Shown: positions 1-8,306 of the stretch, piece after piece
Position numbering within the stretch: the stretch's first letter is position 1
Layout of the letters: every line of letters begins with the position of its first letter
Source: JAWSVE01 sp033852115
GTDB taxonomy: Bacteria; Pseudomonadota; Gammaproteobacteria; Pseudomonadales; Cellvibrionaceae
Reading direction: 5' to 3'
Assembly (NCBI GenBank): GCA_033852115.1
Contig: JAWSVE010000001.1
Coordinates: 558,001-622,000, forward strand
Length of the DNA: 64,000 nt
Program-made: the position numbers and the translations under genes
The notes under the pieces: generated by a model
Told to the model about the DNA's origin: nothing
Database searches by the model: none
What the model saw: the letters and a program-made list of their open reading frames with translations, nothing else

Positions 1-242
1 TGGGCAAACATCGCCATTTAGGCGACGAGTACACGGTAATTTTACAAGGCAGCTTCTCGGACGAAACTGGAGTCTATAAAAAAGGCGACTTTTTATTACG
101 TGATGCCAATCAGCAGCATACACCGGTTGCCACTAAAGACACCGAGTGTATATGTCTAACAGCCCAAGAAGCCCCCCTTCAGTTTACGGGTAAATGGTGG
201 AGTGTTTTCAATCCATTTCTTCGTAAGGCTTTTACTCCGTAA
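1..242 (+). CDS. C-terminal part of a ChrR-like anti-sigma factor (cupin domain), cut by the window edge
   Basis: The reading frame is open from base 3 to the TAA at 240-242 and gives about 79 residues. It resembles the C-terminal cupin domain of ChrR-type zinc anti-sigma factors, which hold ECF sigma factors such as RpoE/SigE until singlet oxygen or related stress. Seen directly: His-Arg-His at residues 3-5, Glu at 9 and His at 39 of the visible part. This spacing (H-x-H-x3-E, then a His 36 residues after the first) is that of the ChrR cupin metal site, so the site looks intact. The N-terminal sigma-binding, zinc-binding half lies outside the window. The family call is good; which sigma factor it binds cannot be seen. 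Confidence 0.7.
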   Translation, partial: GKHRHLGDEYTVILQGSFSDETGVYKKGDFLLRDANQQHTPVATKDTECICLTAQEAPLQFTGKWWSVFNPFLRKAFTP

Positions 243-281
243 AAACACACAGTGTTACAAGAGAAGTTTTTTTCCACCCAC

Positions 282-317
282 AAAAAAACCCGCTACCGTT
301 ACCAGTAGCGGGTTTTT
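282..317. terminator. Bidirectional Rho-independent terminator
   Basis: Perfect 8-bp stem CCCGCTAC/GTAGCGGG (289-296 and 305-312) with an 8-base loop. An A run precedes it and a T run follows it, so it can work on both strands. It separates the ChrR-like gene (+) from the convergent peroxiredoxin gene (-). Confidence 0.9.
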
Positions 318-333
318 CATTGATCAGCCAAAT

Positions 334-936
334 TTACAGGCTGTCAGCGTTTTCACTAAGGTATTTAGCAACACCCGCTGGAGACGCATCCATACCCGCG
401 TCACCATCTTTCCAGCCTGCTGGACAAACTTCACCGTGCTCTTGGTGGAATGCTAACGCATCAACCATGCGAATCATCTCGTCGATGTTGCGACCAAGTG
501 GGAGGTCATTAATAACCTGATGACGAACAACACCTTCCTCATCAATCAAAAATGAACCGCGATAAGCCATACCATCTGGAGACTCAACATCATAAGCTTT
601 GGAAATTTCATGAGTCATGTCCGCAGCCAATGCGTATTTAACTGGTCCAATACCGCCCTGATCCACTGGAGTGTTACGCCATGCATTGTGAGAGAAGTGA
701 GAATCAATAGACACGCCGATGACTTCTACATTTCGCTTTTTAAACTCATCAAAGCGATGATCGAACGCTAGCAGCTCAGAGGGGCAAACAAAGGTGAAAT
801 CCAGAGGATAGAAAAACACAACCGCTTTCTTACCTTTGATAGTGCTGGCCAAGTTGAACTCATCAACAATTTCACCACTTCCTAATACCGCCGGCACGGT
901 AAAATCTGGGGCCGGCTTACCAACTAGTACACCCAT
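334..936 (-). CDS. Typical 2-Cys peroxiredoxin (AhpC/TSA family)
   Basis: Thiol peroxidase that reduces hydrogen peroxide and organic hydroperoxides in the cytoplasm. At 200 residues it has the full length of the Prx1/AhpC subfamily. Seen: peroxidatic Cys51 in FVCPSE, resolving Cys171 in EVCPAGW, and the preceding FYPLDFTF segment. A GGIG motif (residues 94-97) and a C-terminal Tyr-Leu (192-193) resemble the GGLG and YF features linked in this family to sensitivity to over-oxidation; the second is changed from YF to YL. ATG start with AGGAG a few bases upstream. It is single and convergent with a ChrR-like stress regulator. That could mean shared oxidative-stress biology, which is inference. 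Confidence 0.93.
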   Translation of the reverse strand: MGVLVGKPAPDFTVPAVLGSGEIVDEFNLASTIKGKKAVVFFYPLDFTFVCPSELLAFDHRFDEFKKRNVEVIGVSIDSHFSHNAWRNTPVDQGGIGPVKYALAADMTHEISKAYDVESPDGMAYRGSFLIDEEGVVRHQVINDLPLGRNIDEMIRMVDALAFHQEHGEVCPAGWKDGDAGMDASPAGVAKYLSENADSL

Positions 937-1129
937 AACATACTCCTGATTGTTAATGTATTAATGCGCCACGAGTCAAGATCGCATCTCGCGACAACCC
1001 TACGGACACAAGGCGCCCGAAAATCGGTCAAATAGATAAAATATTAGGCTGTTTCACGGCTTAATAGATGTTCGCTATCCTACACCTTCCAATAGCTGGT
1101 AACACATTGATTTTTTTAATAATGGCGAT

Positions 1130-1159
1130 AGTCGAATCTAAGAGAGTCGAATCTAAGAT
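1130..1159. repeat. Two-copy 15-bp tandem repeat
   Basis: AGTCGAATCTAAGA occurs twice in direct succession with a 15-base period (1130-1144 and 1145-1159); only the last base of the unit differs. It lies between the divergent peroxiredoxin and bfd genes. Apart from this and the bfd promoter I see nothing else in the 365-base gap. Confidence 0.8.
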
Positions 1160-1239
1160 AGGCAAATGCAATGAATTCACACCTGACAACCTGATGCAAT
1201 TGCAATTAAATATTAAATAGCAATAAAACACATTCGTTA

Positions 1240-1267
1240 TTGACAATTATTCGCATTTGACTACAAT
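1240..1267 (+). promoter_or_regulatory. bfd promoter with overlapping Fur-like box
   Basis: TTGACA (1240-1245) and TACAAT (1262-1267) are separated by 16 bases, a near-consensus sigma-70 promoter. Overlapping the -35 element, 1241-1255 reads TGACAATTATTCGCA. It matches the 7-1-7 Fur pattern TGATAAT-N-ATTATCA at 11 of 14 positions. This suggests iron-dependent repression of bfd, as is known in other proteobacteria. The promoter is a direct reading; Fur binding is inference. Confidence 0.7.
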
Positions 1268-1300
1268 TCGACTATCACTCACCGTTAACAGGAAACAAAG

Positions 1301-1501
1301 ATGTACATATGCATCTGCAACAGCGTCACAGATCGAGCTATCCATAAAGCTGCTGACAATGGTGCGAGCAGCCTGTTAGAACTGCGCAAAGAGTTAGGTG
1401 TAGCCAGCCGCTGTGGGCAATGTGCTTGCGCTGCTCAAGAGGTGTTAGACCAACGCAATAGCGATTTGCCGCAGGACTTCGACCTTTCTTACGCTGTGTG
1501 A
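1301..1501 (+). CDS. bfd: Bacterioferritin-associated ferredoxin (BFD-type [2Fe-2S])
   Basis: Small [2Fe-2S] protein that donates electrons to bacterioferritin so stored iron can be released. The 66 residues carry the family's four cysteines as C-x-C near the start (Cys4, Cys6) and C-x2-C at 38 and 41 (CGQC). Length is normal for Bfd. ATG start 5 bases after AGGAAA. A near-consensus promoter with a Fur-like box lies directly upstream, in line with expression under iron starvation. No bacterioferritin gene is adjacent. The fold is shared with the BFD-like domains of NirB, but the short free-standing form and the promoter favour Bfd. Confidence 0.9.
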   Translation: MYICICNSVTDRAIHKAADNGASSLLELRKELGVASRCGQCACAAQEVLDQRNSDLPQDFDLSYAV

Positions 1502-1630
1502 CTTCTCACGCGCTGAGAAAAGGGAGCACACCAACCATTAAGATGGGTGCCGCAATTCACTTGAGATACGGCGTAGCCTTTCGACGCCATACCCACCAAA
1601 TGCCCACACCGACCTCCACAAGCATTTTTA

Positions 1631-1666
1631 CCAATAAAAAACCGCCCTTCGGCGGTTTTTTATTGG
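1631..1666. terminator. Bidirectional Rho-independent terminator
   Basis: Perfect 16-bp palindrome arms (1631-1646 and 1651-1666) around a CTTC loop. The GC core ACCGCC/GGCGGT is flanked by A6 and T6. It serves bfd (+) and the aminotransferase gene (-), which converge here. Confidence 0.92.
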
Positions 1667-1688
1667 TGGCCTATAAGCTCCTCAGAAT

Positions 1689-2864
1689 CTAACGATAGGC
1701 TGCCATAGCGGCCGGAACGGCGGCACCAGAATTGATCTTAGCCCCCATCTGAGTCAGCACGCTATCCAACGCCCCAAGACATAACAGCACGTTACGTTTA
1801 TTGGCGGCAAAGCCCATCAAGCCGATGCGCCAAACTTTTCCGGCAAGCGCGCCTAACCCAGCACCAATTTCTAAACTGTAGTCATTTAATAACGCCTGCC
1901 TAACAGCGGCATCCTCGACGCCTTCGGGAATGGATACGCTGTTGAGCTGCGGTAAGCGAACGCCCTCCTCAACCACCAGCGACAGCCCCATCGCTTCAAA
2001 ACCCGCTGCCAAAGCGTTGTGGTGCATTGCATGGCGAGCCCAAGCGGCTTCCAATCCCTCTTCTTTCAGTATCAACAAGGATTCATGGAGTGCGTACAAA
2101 GCGTTGATTGGCGCTGTGTGGTGGTAAGCACGTTTGCTTTCACCACCCCAGTAACCCATCACCAGATCCATATCGAGAAACCAGCTTTGAACTTTTGATT
2201 TTCGCGCTTTAATGGCTTCGATTGCCTTATCACTAAACGTGACCGGGGAGATCCCGGGCACACAGGAAAGACACTTCTGCGTCCCAGAGTAAACCGCATC
2301 GGCACCCCAACCGTCGACATCGACCTCAATACCACCGAGAGAGGTCACGGTATCCACGATACTTAGGCAATGGTATTTTTGAGCCAACGCACATAGTGCA
2401 GCTGCATCAGAGGTAGCACCTGTTGATGTTTCCGCGTGAACAAAGGCCAAAGCTTTCGCACCAGGGTTGGCTTTTAGCGCAGCTTCTACTTTAGACACGT
2501 CGACAGCGGTCCCCCAATCATCCTGAACCATTATCGCGGTAGCGCCGCAGCGCTCTACATTTTCTTTCATCCTGCCGCCGAATACACCGTTTTGACAAAC
2601 CACCACAGTGTCACCCGGTTCAACTAAATTCACAAAGCAAGCTTCCATTCCGGCAGAACCCGGCGCTGAAACCGGCAACGTTAGCTGGTTTTTGGTTTGA
2701 AACGCGTATTGCAACAACGCTTTGATATCATCCATCAGGTCGATAAACGCAGGATCTAGATGTCCAATAGTAGGACGAGAAAGCGCTTCTAAAATACGCG
2801 GATTGACGTCGGACGGGCCCGGGCCCATCAACGTTCGAACAGGAGGATTAAATTGTCCCGGCAT
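1689..2864 (-). CDS. Class V aminotransferase, alanine-glyoxylate / serine-pyruvate type
   Basis: PLP-dependent aminotransferase likely acting on glyoxylate with alanine or serine. Seen: N-terminal LMGPGPSDVNPR substrate-binding segment, the SIVDTVTSLGG stretch with the Asp that contacts the PLP ring nitrogen, and SGTQKCLSC with the Schiff-base lysine. The reading frame can be extended to a TTG four codons upstream, but that TTG overlaps the best ribosome site: GGAG followed after 6 bases by ATG at 2864. I therefore start there (391 residues). Both neighbours are separated by terminators, so it is probably monocistronic. Exact donor and acceptor cannot be told from sequence; a phosphonate or purine-catabolic relative is less likely. 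Confidence 0.88.
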   Translation of the reverse strand: MPGQFNPPVRTLMGPGPSDVNPRILEALSRPTIGHLDPAFIDLMDDIKALLQYAFQTKNQLTLPVSAPGSAGMEACFVNLVEPGDTVVVCQNGVFGGRMKENVERCGATAIMVQDDWGTAVDVSKVEAALKANPGAKALAFVHAETSTGATSDAAALCALAQKYHCLSIVDTVTSLGGIEVDVDGWGADAVYSGTQKCLSCVPGISPVTFSDKAIEAIKARKSKVQSWFLDMDLVMGYWGGESKRAYHHTAPINALYALHESLLILKEEGLEAAWARHAMHHNALAAGFEAMGLSLVVEEGVRLPQLNSVSIPEGVEDAAVRQALLNDYSLEIGAGLGALAGKVWRIGLMGFAANKRNVLLCLGALDSVLTQMGAKINSGAAVPAAMAAYR

Positions 2865-2960
2865 GGGTAACTCCAAAGTAAGGTAAAAATTCAGGGCGAG
2901 ATTTTAACGAAAGCGTTTATGAATTGCGAAAGTTTGATGAACACCCGAAATCAAAAACGA

Positions 2961-2985
2961 AAAAACCCCGCTAGCGCGGGGTTTT
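2961..2985 (-). terminator. Rho-independent terminator of the TonB-receptor gene
   Basis: Stem CCCCGC/GCGGGG (2966-2971 and 2976-2981) with loop TAGC. Read on the minus strand it is followed by a T run. It lies just past the receptor stop codon. Confidence 0.85.
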
Positions 2986-3011
2986 AACGTTGAACTGACT
3001 AACTGGCTGAA

Positions 3012-5975
3012 TTAGAAGTTAGCAGTAACACCTAACTTAATAGTACGTCCCAATGCACTGTGAGTGAAAGGATCGTAGTTAAGATCAAGCTCAACAAAGG
3101 GTGGATCTTCGTCGGTCAAGTTTTCAATGGTAACGTTGAAAACAGTTTCAGCAAGATCAGTTGACATAATGTAACGATAGGTGAAGTCATAAGTTACCCA
3201 GCTATCGATTTTAGGTTGTTTTCCGCCATTAGCTGTAATAGAGCTAGGACGGATATCAACATACTCATCGATCATGCGAGCAGTAAGGCGGAAGTTATTC
3301 GCATCACCCATGGCATATTGCGCATAGATGTTACCTTTAACCTCAGGCAGAGGGTAAGCAGAAGTTTGCGCATTCAAAGCACCAACTGCATCACGACCTT
3401 CTTCAACTAGGATACCTTCAACATACACGTCTTCGAAATCATACCCAAGAGTGTAGCTACCAGCAGTACCGGCAGTGATAACGTCACCGTTAGCTAGATC
3501 CCAATCGTAACTCAAAGCCCAGTCAATACCTGAAATTTCTCGGTCCGATCCGTTTACGTTGTTGGTACGAACGCGAGAGATATTGTCAATGCCACAAGTG
3601 CCAGAGAAGGTAAAGCGAGACTCAAGACCAGCGTATAAAGCATTACCACAGTTATCGTCTAGAGCAGAAGCTGGATCACCAAACATAGCTGCAACCATGC
3701 CACCTAGAGGATCAGTAGTCAGGGCTTCAGTCATATCGAACAACCAGTAATCCAATGACGCATTCAGCCCACCGTGTGTCCAAATCACACCCAAGTTGTA
3801 TGCATCTGCTTTTTCTGGCTGGAGCTCTGGATCACCGAAGGTATCGATAGCACGGAACGTACTATTGATATTCTGCAAGCTAGTTCCTGATGCATCCTGC
3901 AACGACACTTGAGTTGGAGCGCGGAAAGTAGAACTGTATGACGTACGGAACGCCATCCAATCAGTGGCTTGCCAGCGAAGCGCTACCTTAGGATCAGTAG
4001 TGCTACCAGTTTCACCACCATACGCCTCATGACGCAACGCTATTGTAGCTTCAAGAGTGTCAGTAAGAGGTAACATAAACTCAGCAAAAACTGCAGACAC
4101 ATCTGAATCTAGAGTAGAGTTTCGGCTTCCTCCTAAGAAGAAGAAAATGCCAGTATCAACAGCCTCACCAGCTGCGGCACACGTAGTAAATGCACCAGCT
4201 TCATTGAGAGTATATTGAGTTTCAGCTGCAGCAGCACATGGATTGATATCCAAGTTTTGGTTGGCAGAAACGCTTCTCTCATACTCATTATCACGGTATT
4301 GAATACCCGCAGCCCATTGGATCATACCGCCAGACAGCTCAACCCCTAAGTCACCATTAAATACAGCGTCAAAAGTAAGGTTAGTGTTAGTGGTAGTATC
4401 CCAACGTTCAGCAAACATCCAGTCTAACAACTCAGCGTTGTTGTTCAGATTTGCATTATCTACGTTCGGGTTAGCAACGCCAGTAATAGAGTTCGCTGCA
4501 ATGGCAGTACTAAATGGATTGAAGTAATAGCAACCATTAGTACCAGGAGTAAGCGTATTACAGTTTGGACCACCTAGACCCACTAGAGCCGCTTGATAGT
4601 GGTTTACCACTGTATCATGGCCAATTCGATGCCCCTCAACCTCGGAGTAGGACAAGCTAACATCCCAACCGATAGAGTCACCAATCAAGCCACTAAAGCC
4701 GGTAGCAAATCTAAATTGCTCGTACGAGCGATCGTCAACGGTAGCATCGTTACCCTGAAGAGGGTTTCCGCCCCAACCATATGGTCGAAATGTTAAGACA
4801 GCTTGTGTAACACCATTTGTAGTAAATGGAGCAACTGAGGGATAGGCAGCTTCCCATGCAGCGAACGCAGGGTGAGTGCCATAAGTCGCGTCATTCTTCG
4901 GAATATAAAACATACCAAAGAAGCTACTAGCGGTAGGGCTTTGGGTCGCTAGATAAGAAGGCGAAGTATTGAACTCTGTTTCAGTTTTGGAATAAGTTCC
5001 CTCAATATGGAAATCAATATCCGGACCGAAAGTTAGGTTGTATTCAGCATGAGCTTGGTAGCGATCTAATGGATCAACCAAATTGTCAAGCGCTGTGTAT
5101 TGAAAACGACAACGAGGCACACCGCTGGTAATTTGCGAAGCATTAGCCACAAAATCATTACAACCGCCATCAATTAACGGGACAATACCAAGAGGGTTTG
5201 TAGCTGAGGGTCCAACGAGACCACCGTTAATGTCAGTGATAAATCCACCTGGGCTACCACCGCCTGACCAACCACCTCGAGGGTTCTCTTCGAAGCTCTT
5301 TAGCGCCCAATCGCGCTCAGAATTGTCAAGCTCGCTTTTAGTCTGGTAACCCAAACTCAACAAGAAATTTTGGTTGTCGCCAACCCAACCCCAGTTTGCT
5401 TTCAGGTTAGTGTTTCCATCAGAACCATCTACAAACTGATGATCCAAGCCTAGTTCAAAGCCATCAAGGTCAGTCTTGGTGATGAAGTTAACAACACCAG
5501 CAACAGCGTCAGAACCGTAAAGAACGGCCGCACCGTCTTTCAAAATTTCAACTCGACCCATTGCAGCAAGTGGCAACAAGTTAGTATCAACAGAATCAGT
5601 GTCTGGGTTATTGGCTACGCGCTTACCGTTAACCAAAACCAACGTACGTTGAGGCCCTAAACCGCGAAGGTTAATAGTACCCGCGCCATTAGCGCCCTGT
5701 GCTTTACCATCGAATCGGTTTGAAGAACCAAGCACACCAGAACTCACTGGTTGGTTTTTGATGAACTCCAACATATCTGGAGAACCGATTTTCGCCATTT
5801 CTTCTGAGGTGACCACATCAACGGGTACCGCAGCATCTTCTGGCGAGCCAGGAATGTAAGAACCGGTGACGATCACTTCTTCGATCACCTGTCCGCTATC
5901 CTGTGCGAATGTTAATGAAGAGGCGCCTGATACGGCCAGACCGGCCAACGCCATATAGAGTGGTGTTCGCTTCAT
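3012..5975 (-). CDS. TonB-dependent outer-membrane receptor, 987 residues
   Basis: Outer-membrane gated channel for high-affinity uptake powered by TonB-ExbBD. Seen: an N-terminal Sec signal peptide (Lys-Arg then a hydrophobic stretch, cleavage near SLTFAQ). A TonB-box-like EEVIVTGS follows at about residues 32-39. The plug domain (about 45-175) contains INLRGLGPQRTLVLVNGKR and DGAAVLYGSDAVAGVVNFITK. The long barrel ends in the terminal phenylalanine typical of barrel proteins. It is large for the family, of the kind common in polysaccharide-degrading marine bacteria; substrate cannot be told. No transport partner, degradative enzyme or regulator adjoins it. A G-rich ribosome site (GGGGGAAG) lies just before the ATG. 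Confidence 0.93.
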   Translation of the reverse strand: MKRTPLYMALAGLAVSGASSLTFAQDSGQVIEEVIVTGSYIPGSPEDAAVPVDVVTSEEMAKIGSPDMLEFIKNQPVSSGVLGSSNRFDGKAQGANGAGTINLRGLGPQRTLVLVNGKRVANNPDTDSVDTNLLPLAAMGRVEILKDGAAVLYGSDAVAGVVNFITKTDLDGFELGLDHQFVDGSDGNTNLKANWGWVGDNQNFLLSLGYQTKSELDNSERDWALKSFEENPRGGWSGGGSPGGFITDINGGLVGPSATNPLGIVPLIDGGCNDFVANASQITSGVPRCRFQYTALDNLVDPLDRYQAHAEYNLTFGPDIDFHIEGTYSKTETEFNTSPSYLATQSPTASSFFGMFYIPKNDATYGTHPAFAAWEAAYPSVAPFTTNGVTQAVLTFRPYGWGGNPLQGNDATVDDRSYEQFRFATGFSGLIGDSIGWDVSLSYSEVEGHRIGHDTVVNHYQAALVGLGGPNCNTLTPGTNGCYYFNPFSTAIAANSITGVANPNVDNANLNNNAELLDWMFAERWDTTTNTNLTFDAVFNGDLGVELSGGMIQWAAGIQYRDNEYERSVSANQNLDINPCAAAAETQYTLNEAGAFTTCAAAGEAVDTGIFFFLGGSRNSTLDSDVSAVFAEFMLPLTDTLEATIALRHEAYGGETGSTTDPKVALRWQATDWMAFRTSYSSTFRAPTQVSLQDASGTSLQNINSTFRAIDTFGDPELQPEKADAYNLGVIWTHGGLNASLDYWLFDMTEALTTDPLGGMVAAMFGDPASALDDNCGNALYAGLESRFTFSGTCGIDNISRVRTNNVNGSDREISGIDWALSYDWDLANGDVITAGTAGSYTLGYDFEDVYVEGILVEEGRDAVGALNAQTSAYPLPEVKGNIYAQYAMGDANNFRLTARMIDEYVDIRPSSITANGGKQPKIDSWVTYDFTYRYIMSTDLAETVFNVTIENLTDEDPPFVELDLNYDPFTHSALGRTIKLGVTANF

Positions 5976-6430
5976 ATTGAAACTTCCCCCGTTATAGGAT
6001 TGCTATTGAGTTATTATTGGGCCGGTATCCTTACTCTTTTTTAAATAAGAGTCAATGCCTTCGCTCATTTGATCGGTGGAATTACACGAAATGTCTGGAG
6101 GCTGCTCAATTAGCGCCCAAAAGGTCAAAAATCGGGTGTTTTTTGGTAATTATTCGCTAAAAATGCTGCAACAAACTGTTACCAAACTACACAGTGGCTG
6201 CATTGCAACAACCAGTGCTAGTAACCCTGAGAAACAACTTTAACGTCAACACACGCAAACAACTGCAACTCACCAGGCATAAACTCTTCTGTTTTGACCA
6301 CGACTATTGAAGTAGTTAGCGTCTAACAAACAGTCAATCAACCTCTAGATAAATGTTATCTATAGTTACATCTCAACATCACTTACAGACGCAGCAAAGC
6401 AACCAGGAATTAAAAATCACTTGAAGTGAT
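5976..6430. other. Intergenic region, 455 bases, no gene seen
   Basis: AT-rich stretch upstream of the TonB-receptor gene and downstream of the PP2C-kinase gene. It should hold the receptor promoter, but I find no convincing -35/-10 pair, operator or hairpin with a T run. Confidence 0.5.
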
Positions 6431-8185
6431 TTAATTAAAATTAATATAAATAGTTTGAACAACAACCAGTGCTGCAAGCGCGCCTGATACGATCTTCCAA
6501 AATAATAAGGGGTTACGCTCGATAAATGGTGCCTGCTTCTGCTTACTAATTAACGATGCATTGGGTACAGAAAAATCGTGGAGAAATTCAGAAAACGCAT
6601 GGTAACGCTTTCGAGGATCCGGTTCGGTGGCTTTTTGCAAACATAAATCCAACCATTGAGGTATGTCGTTACGGGAGTTGATACTCGAACGATAGGTCCA
6701 GTCGCTGAAATGTTTGGGTAATCGATTGGCGAGGTTTTCTTTAAATGGAAGCTTGCCGGTCAACATTTCGTACGCGATAACACCGAGCGAAAATAAATCT
6801 GACATCGCGTGGTACTGCCCCATTACTGTTTCCGGCGCCACATAATCAACCGTTCCCACTGGAACCTCATCATCAATAACCGATTGAATTTCTTGCAACC
6901 CCTGAACAAGCACAGTACCAAAGTCAATCAATTTAACTTGACCTCGCTCATCCAACATTATGTTGTCGGGCTTCAAATCTCGATGAGACATACCTTGCCG
7001 CTGAAAAACACGCAGTGCATCGACGATTGATTTTATAATATTTCGCACTGCTTGAATGGAAGGTTGAGGGTTATCGTACATCCATTGTTGCAGTGTTCGT
7101 CCTTTGATGTTTTCGCATAGATGATAGAGAAACGGTGAGTTTTCTGGGCGCTCGTAAATCTTCATCACTCGCGGATTATTGATTCGCCGACCCACCCATT
7201 GTTCGCGTATAAAACCCTCTAAGTAAACCGGATCATCGGCAAAATTTTCCGAAGGCGCCTTAAGGACAAACGTTTTATGCGTCCCTTTCTCGCAAACAAC
7301 ATATAAATGACTACGAGATCCACTATGCAACACATCAAGAATTTCGTATCCATCAATGACGTTCCCCACCTCCATGACAGGAGGGATTTTTAGCGCGGTT
7401 AGCTGACGATGAACCTCGTCGATTTCTTCGGTGGGCAAGCTATCAATCTTAACCACCAAACAACTAAGATTATCTTCACTGCCTCGCTCAAACGCAGTAT
7501 CAACAAATCCTTTTGCCACTCCTTCCAAGGCAAAGCCTTCGCTTTCACCCCGCTTTATAAAATCAGCGAATTCAGCATATTTTAGATACTCATGGACGCC
7601 ATCGGTGGTTAACACGAAGACGTCACCCTCTTGAAGACTCTCTTGGTAATAGTCGACTTCCAGCCGACTATCCATACCCAACGCACGCACAAGATAACCT
7701 TGATCACCACCCTGATTATGCGTGTGATCCCGAGTCAGCAACACACATTCACCCTCACGCACGCGATAAACGCGACTATCGCCAACGTGAAAAATATGCG
7801 CGGTGGTAGATTTACAAACCAGTGAACTGAAAGTTGTGACCAGACCGTTGTGCGGAAGGTAAGATGACTGCCCTTGAGAAAAGAGCCAAGCACTCATTGA
7901 AGACAGCACTCGTGCCGCCGCTGTTTTAACCGGCCAAGTATCGGGGGTACTTAAATAATCTTCAATAAACTGGGTTACACTCGTTTGACTTGCCTTCTGT
8001 GAGTTTTCACTACAACTGACACCATCTGCAATGCAAGCTACCGAGCCTTTTAAATGCCGAGTACCAATATTGGGCTGAAATGCTGCGAACGCATCTTGGT
8101 TTTCAGGTTTTCGGCCAGCAATAGAATAGCCGCCAAAACTAAGCGACAAAACATTAGAAGTATCTACCGCTAGATCAACACCCAC
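6431..8185 (-). CDS. Protein phosphatase 2C - serine/threonine kinase fusion, membrane-anchored
   Basis: Bifunctional signalling protein of 584 residues. Residues about 15-248 are a PP2C phosphatase with metal-binding aspartates visible at 31, 54 (DG), 136 (VGDSR), 195 (TTDG) and 238 (EDN). Residues about 280-550 are a Hanks-type kinase with Lys309 (VLK), HRDLKPDN (401-408), DFG (421-423) and an APE motif. The glycine-rich loop is degenerate (HSGSRSHLY). One hydrophobic helix at about 562-580 ends the protein, so both domains face the cytoplasm. It follows the nitrate transporter gene, a position known from Pseudomonas, so a role in nitrate assimilation control is likely but unproven. GTG start with a weak ribosome site. 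Confidence 0.88.
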   Translation of the reverse strand: MGVDLAVDTSNVLSLSFGGYSIAGRKPENQDAFAAFQPNIGTRHLKGSVACIADGVSCSENSQKASQTSVTQFIEDYLSTPDTWPVKTAAARVLSSMSAWLFSQGQSSYLPHNGLVTTFSSLVCKSTTAHIFHVGDSRVYRVREGECVLLTRDHTHNQGGDQGYLVRALGMDSRLEVDYYQESLQEGDVFVLTTDGVHEYLKYAEFADFIKRGESEGFALEGVAKGFVDTAFERGSEDNLSCLVVKIDSLPTEEIDEVHRQLTALKIPPVMEVGNVIDGYEILDVLHSGSRSHLYVVCEKGTHKTFVLKAPSENFADDPVYLEGFIREQWVGRRINNPRVMKIYERPENSPFLYHLCENIKGRTLQQWMYDNPQPSIQAVRNIIKSIVDALRVFQRQGMSHRDLKPDNIMLDERGQVKLIDFGTVLVQGLQEIQSVIDDEVPVGTVDYVAPETVMGQYHAMSDLFSLGVIAYEMLTGKLPFKENLANRLPKHFSDWTYRSSINSRNDIPQWLDLCLQKATEPDPRKRYHAFSEFLHDFSVPNASLISKQKQAPFIERNPLLFWKIVSGALAALVVVQTIYINFN

Positions 8186-8243
8186 TTACCTAACTCGCAT
8201 TATTCTTATAGTTTCTAAAAGCTGGCCAAACATCGAGCTGAGC

Positions 8244-8271
8244 CAGCAACTCCATATTTAACCAGTTGCTG
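8244..8271. repeat. Inverted repeat between the transporter and kinase genes
   Basis: CAGCAACT (8244-8251) and AGTTGCTG (8264-8271) form an 8-bp perfect stem with a 12-base loop. No T run follows on the minus strand, so it is not a typical terminator. It could protect an mRNA end or uncouple expression of the two genes. Confidence 0.6.
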
Positions 8272-8306
8272 ACCTAGCAAAATGTCATGTCCCGAGACAA
8301 AAATTA

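Noticed and set aside
1498..1692. Open frame overlapping the end of bfd
   Set aside because: It runs through the strong bidirectional terminator and has no ribosome site; not a gene.
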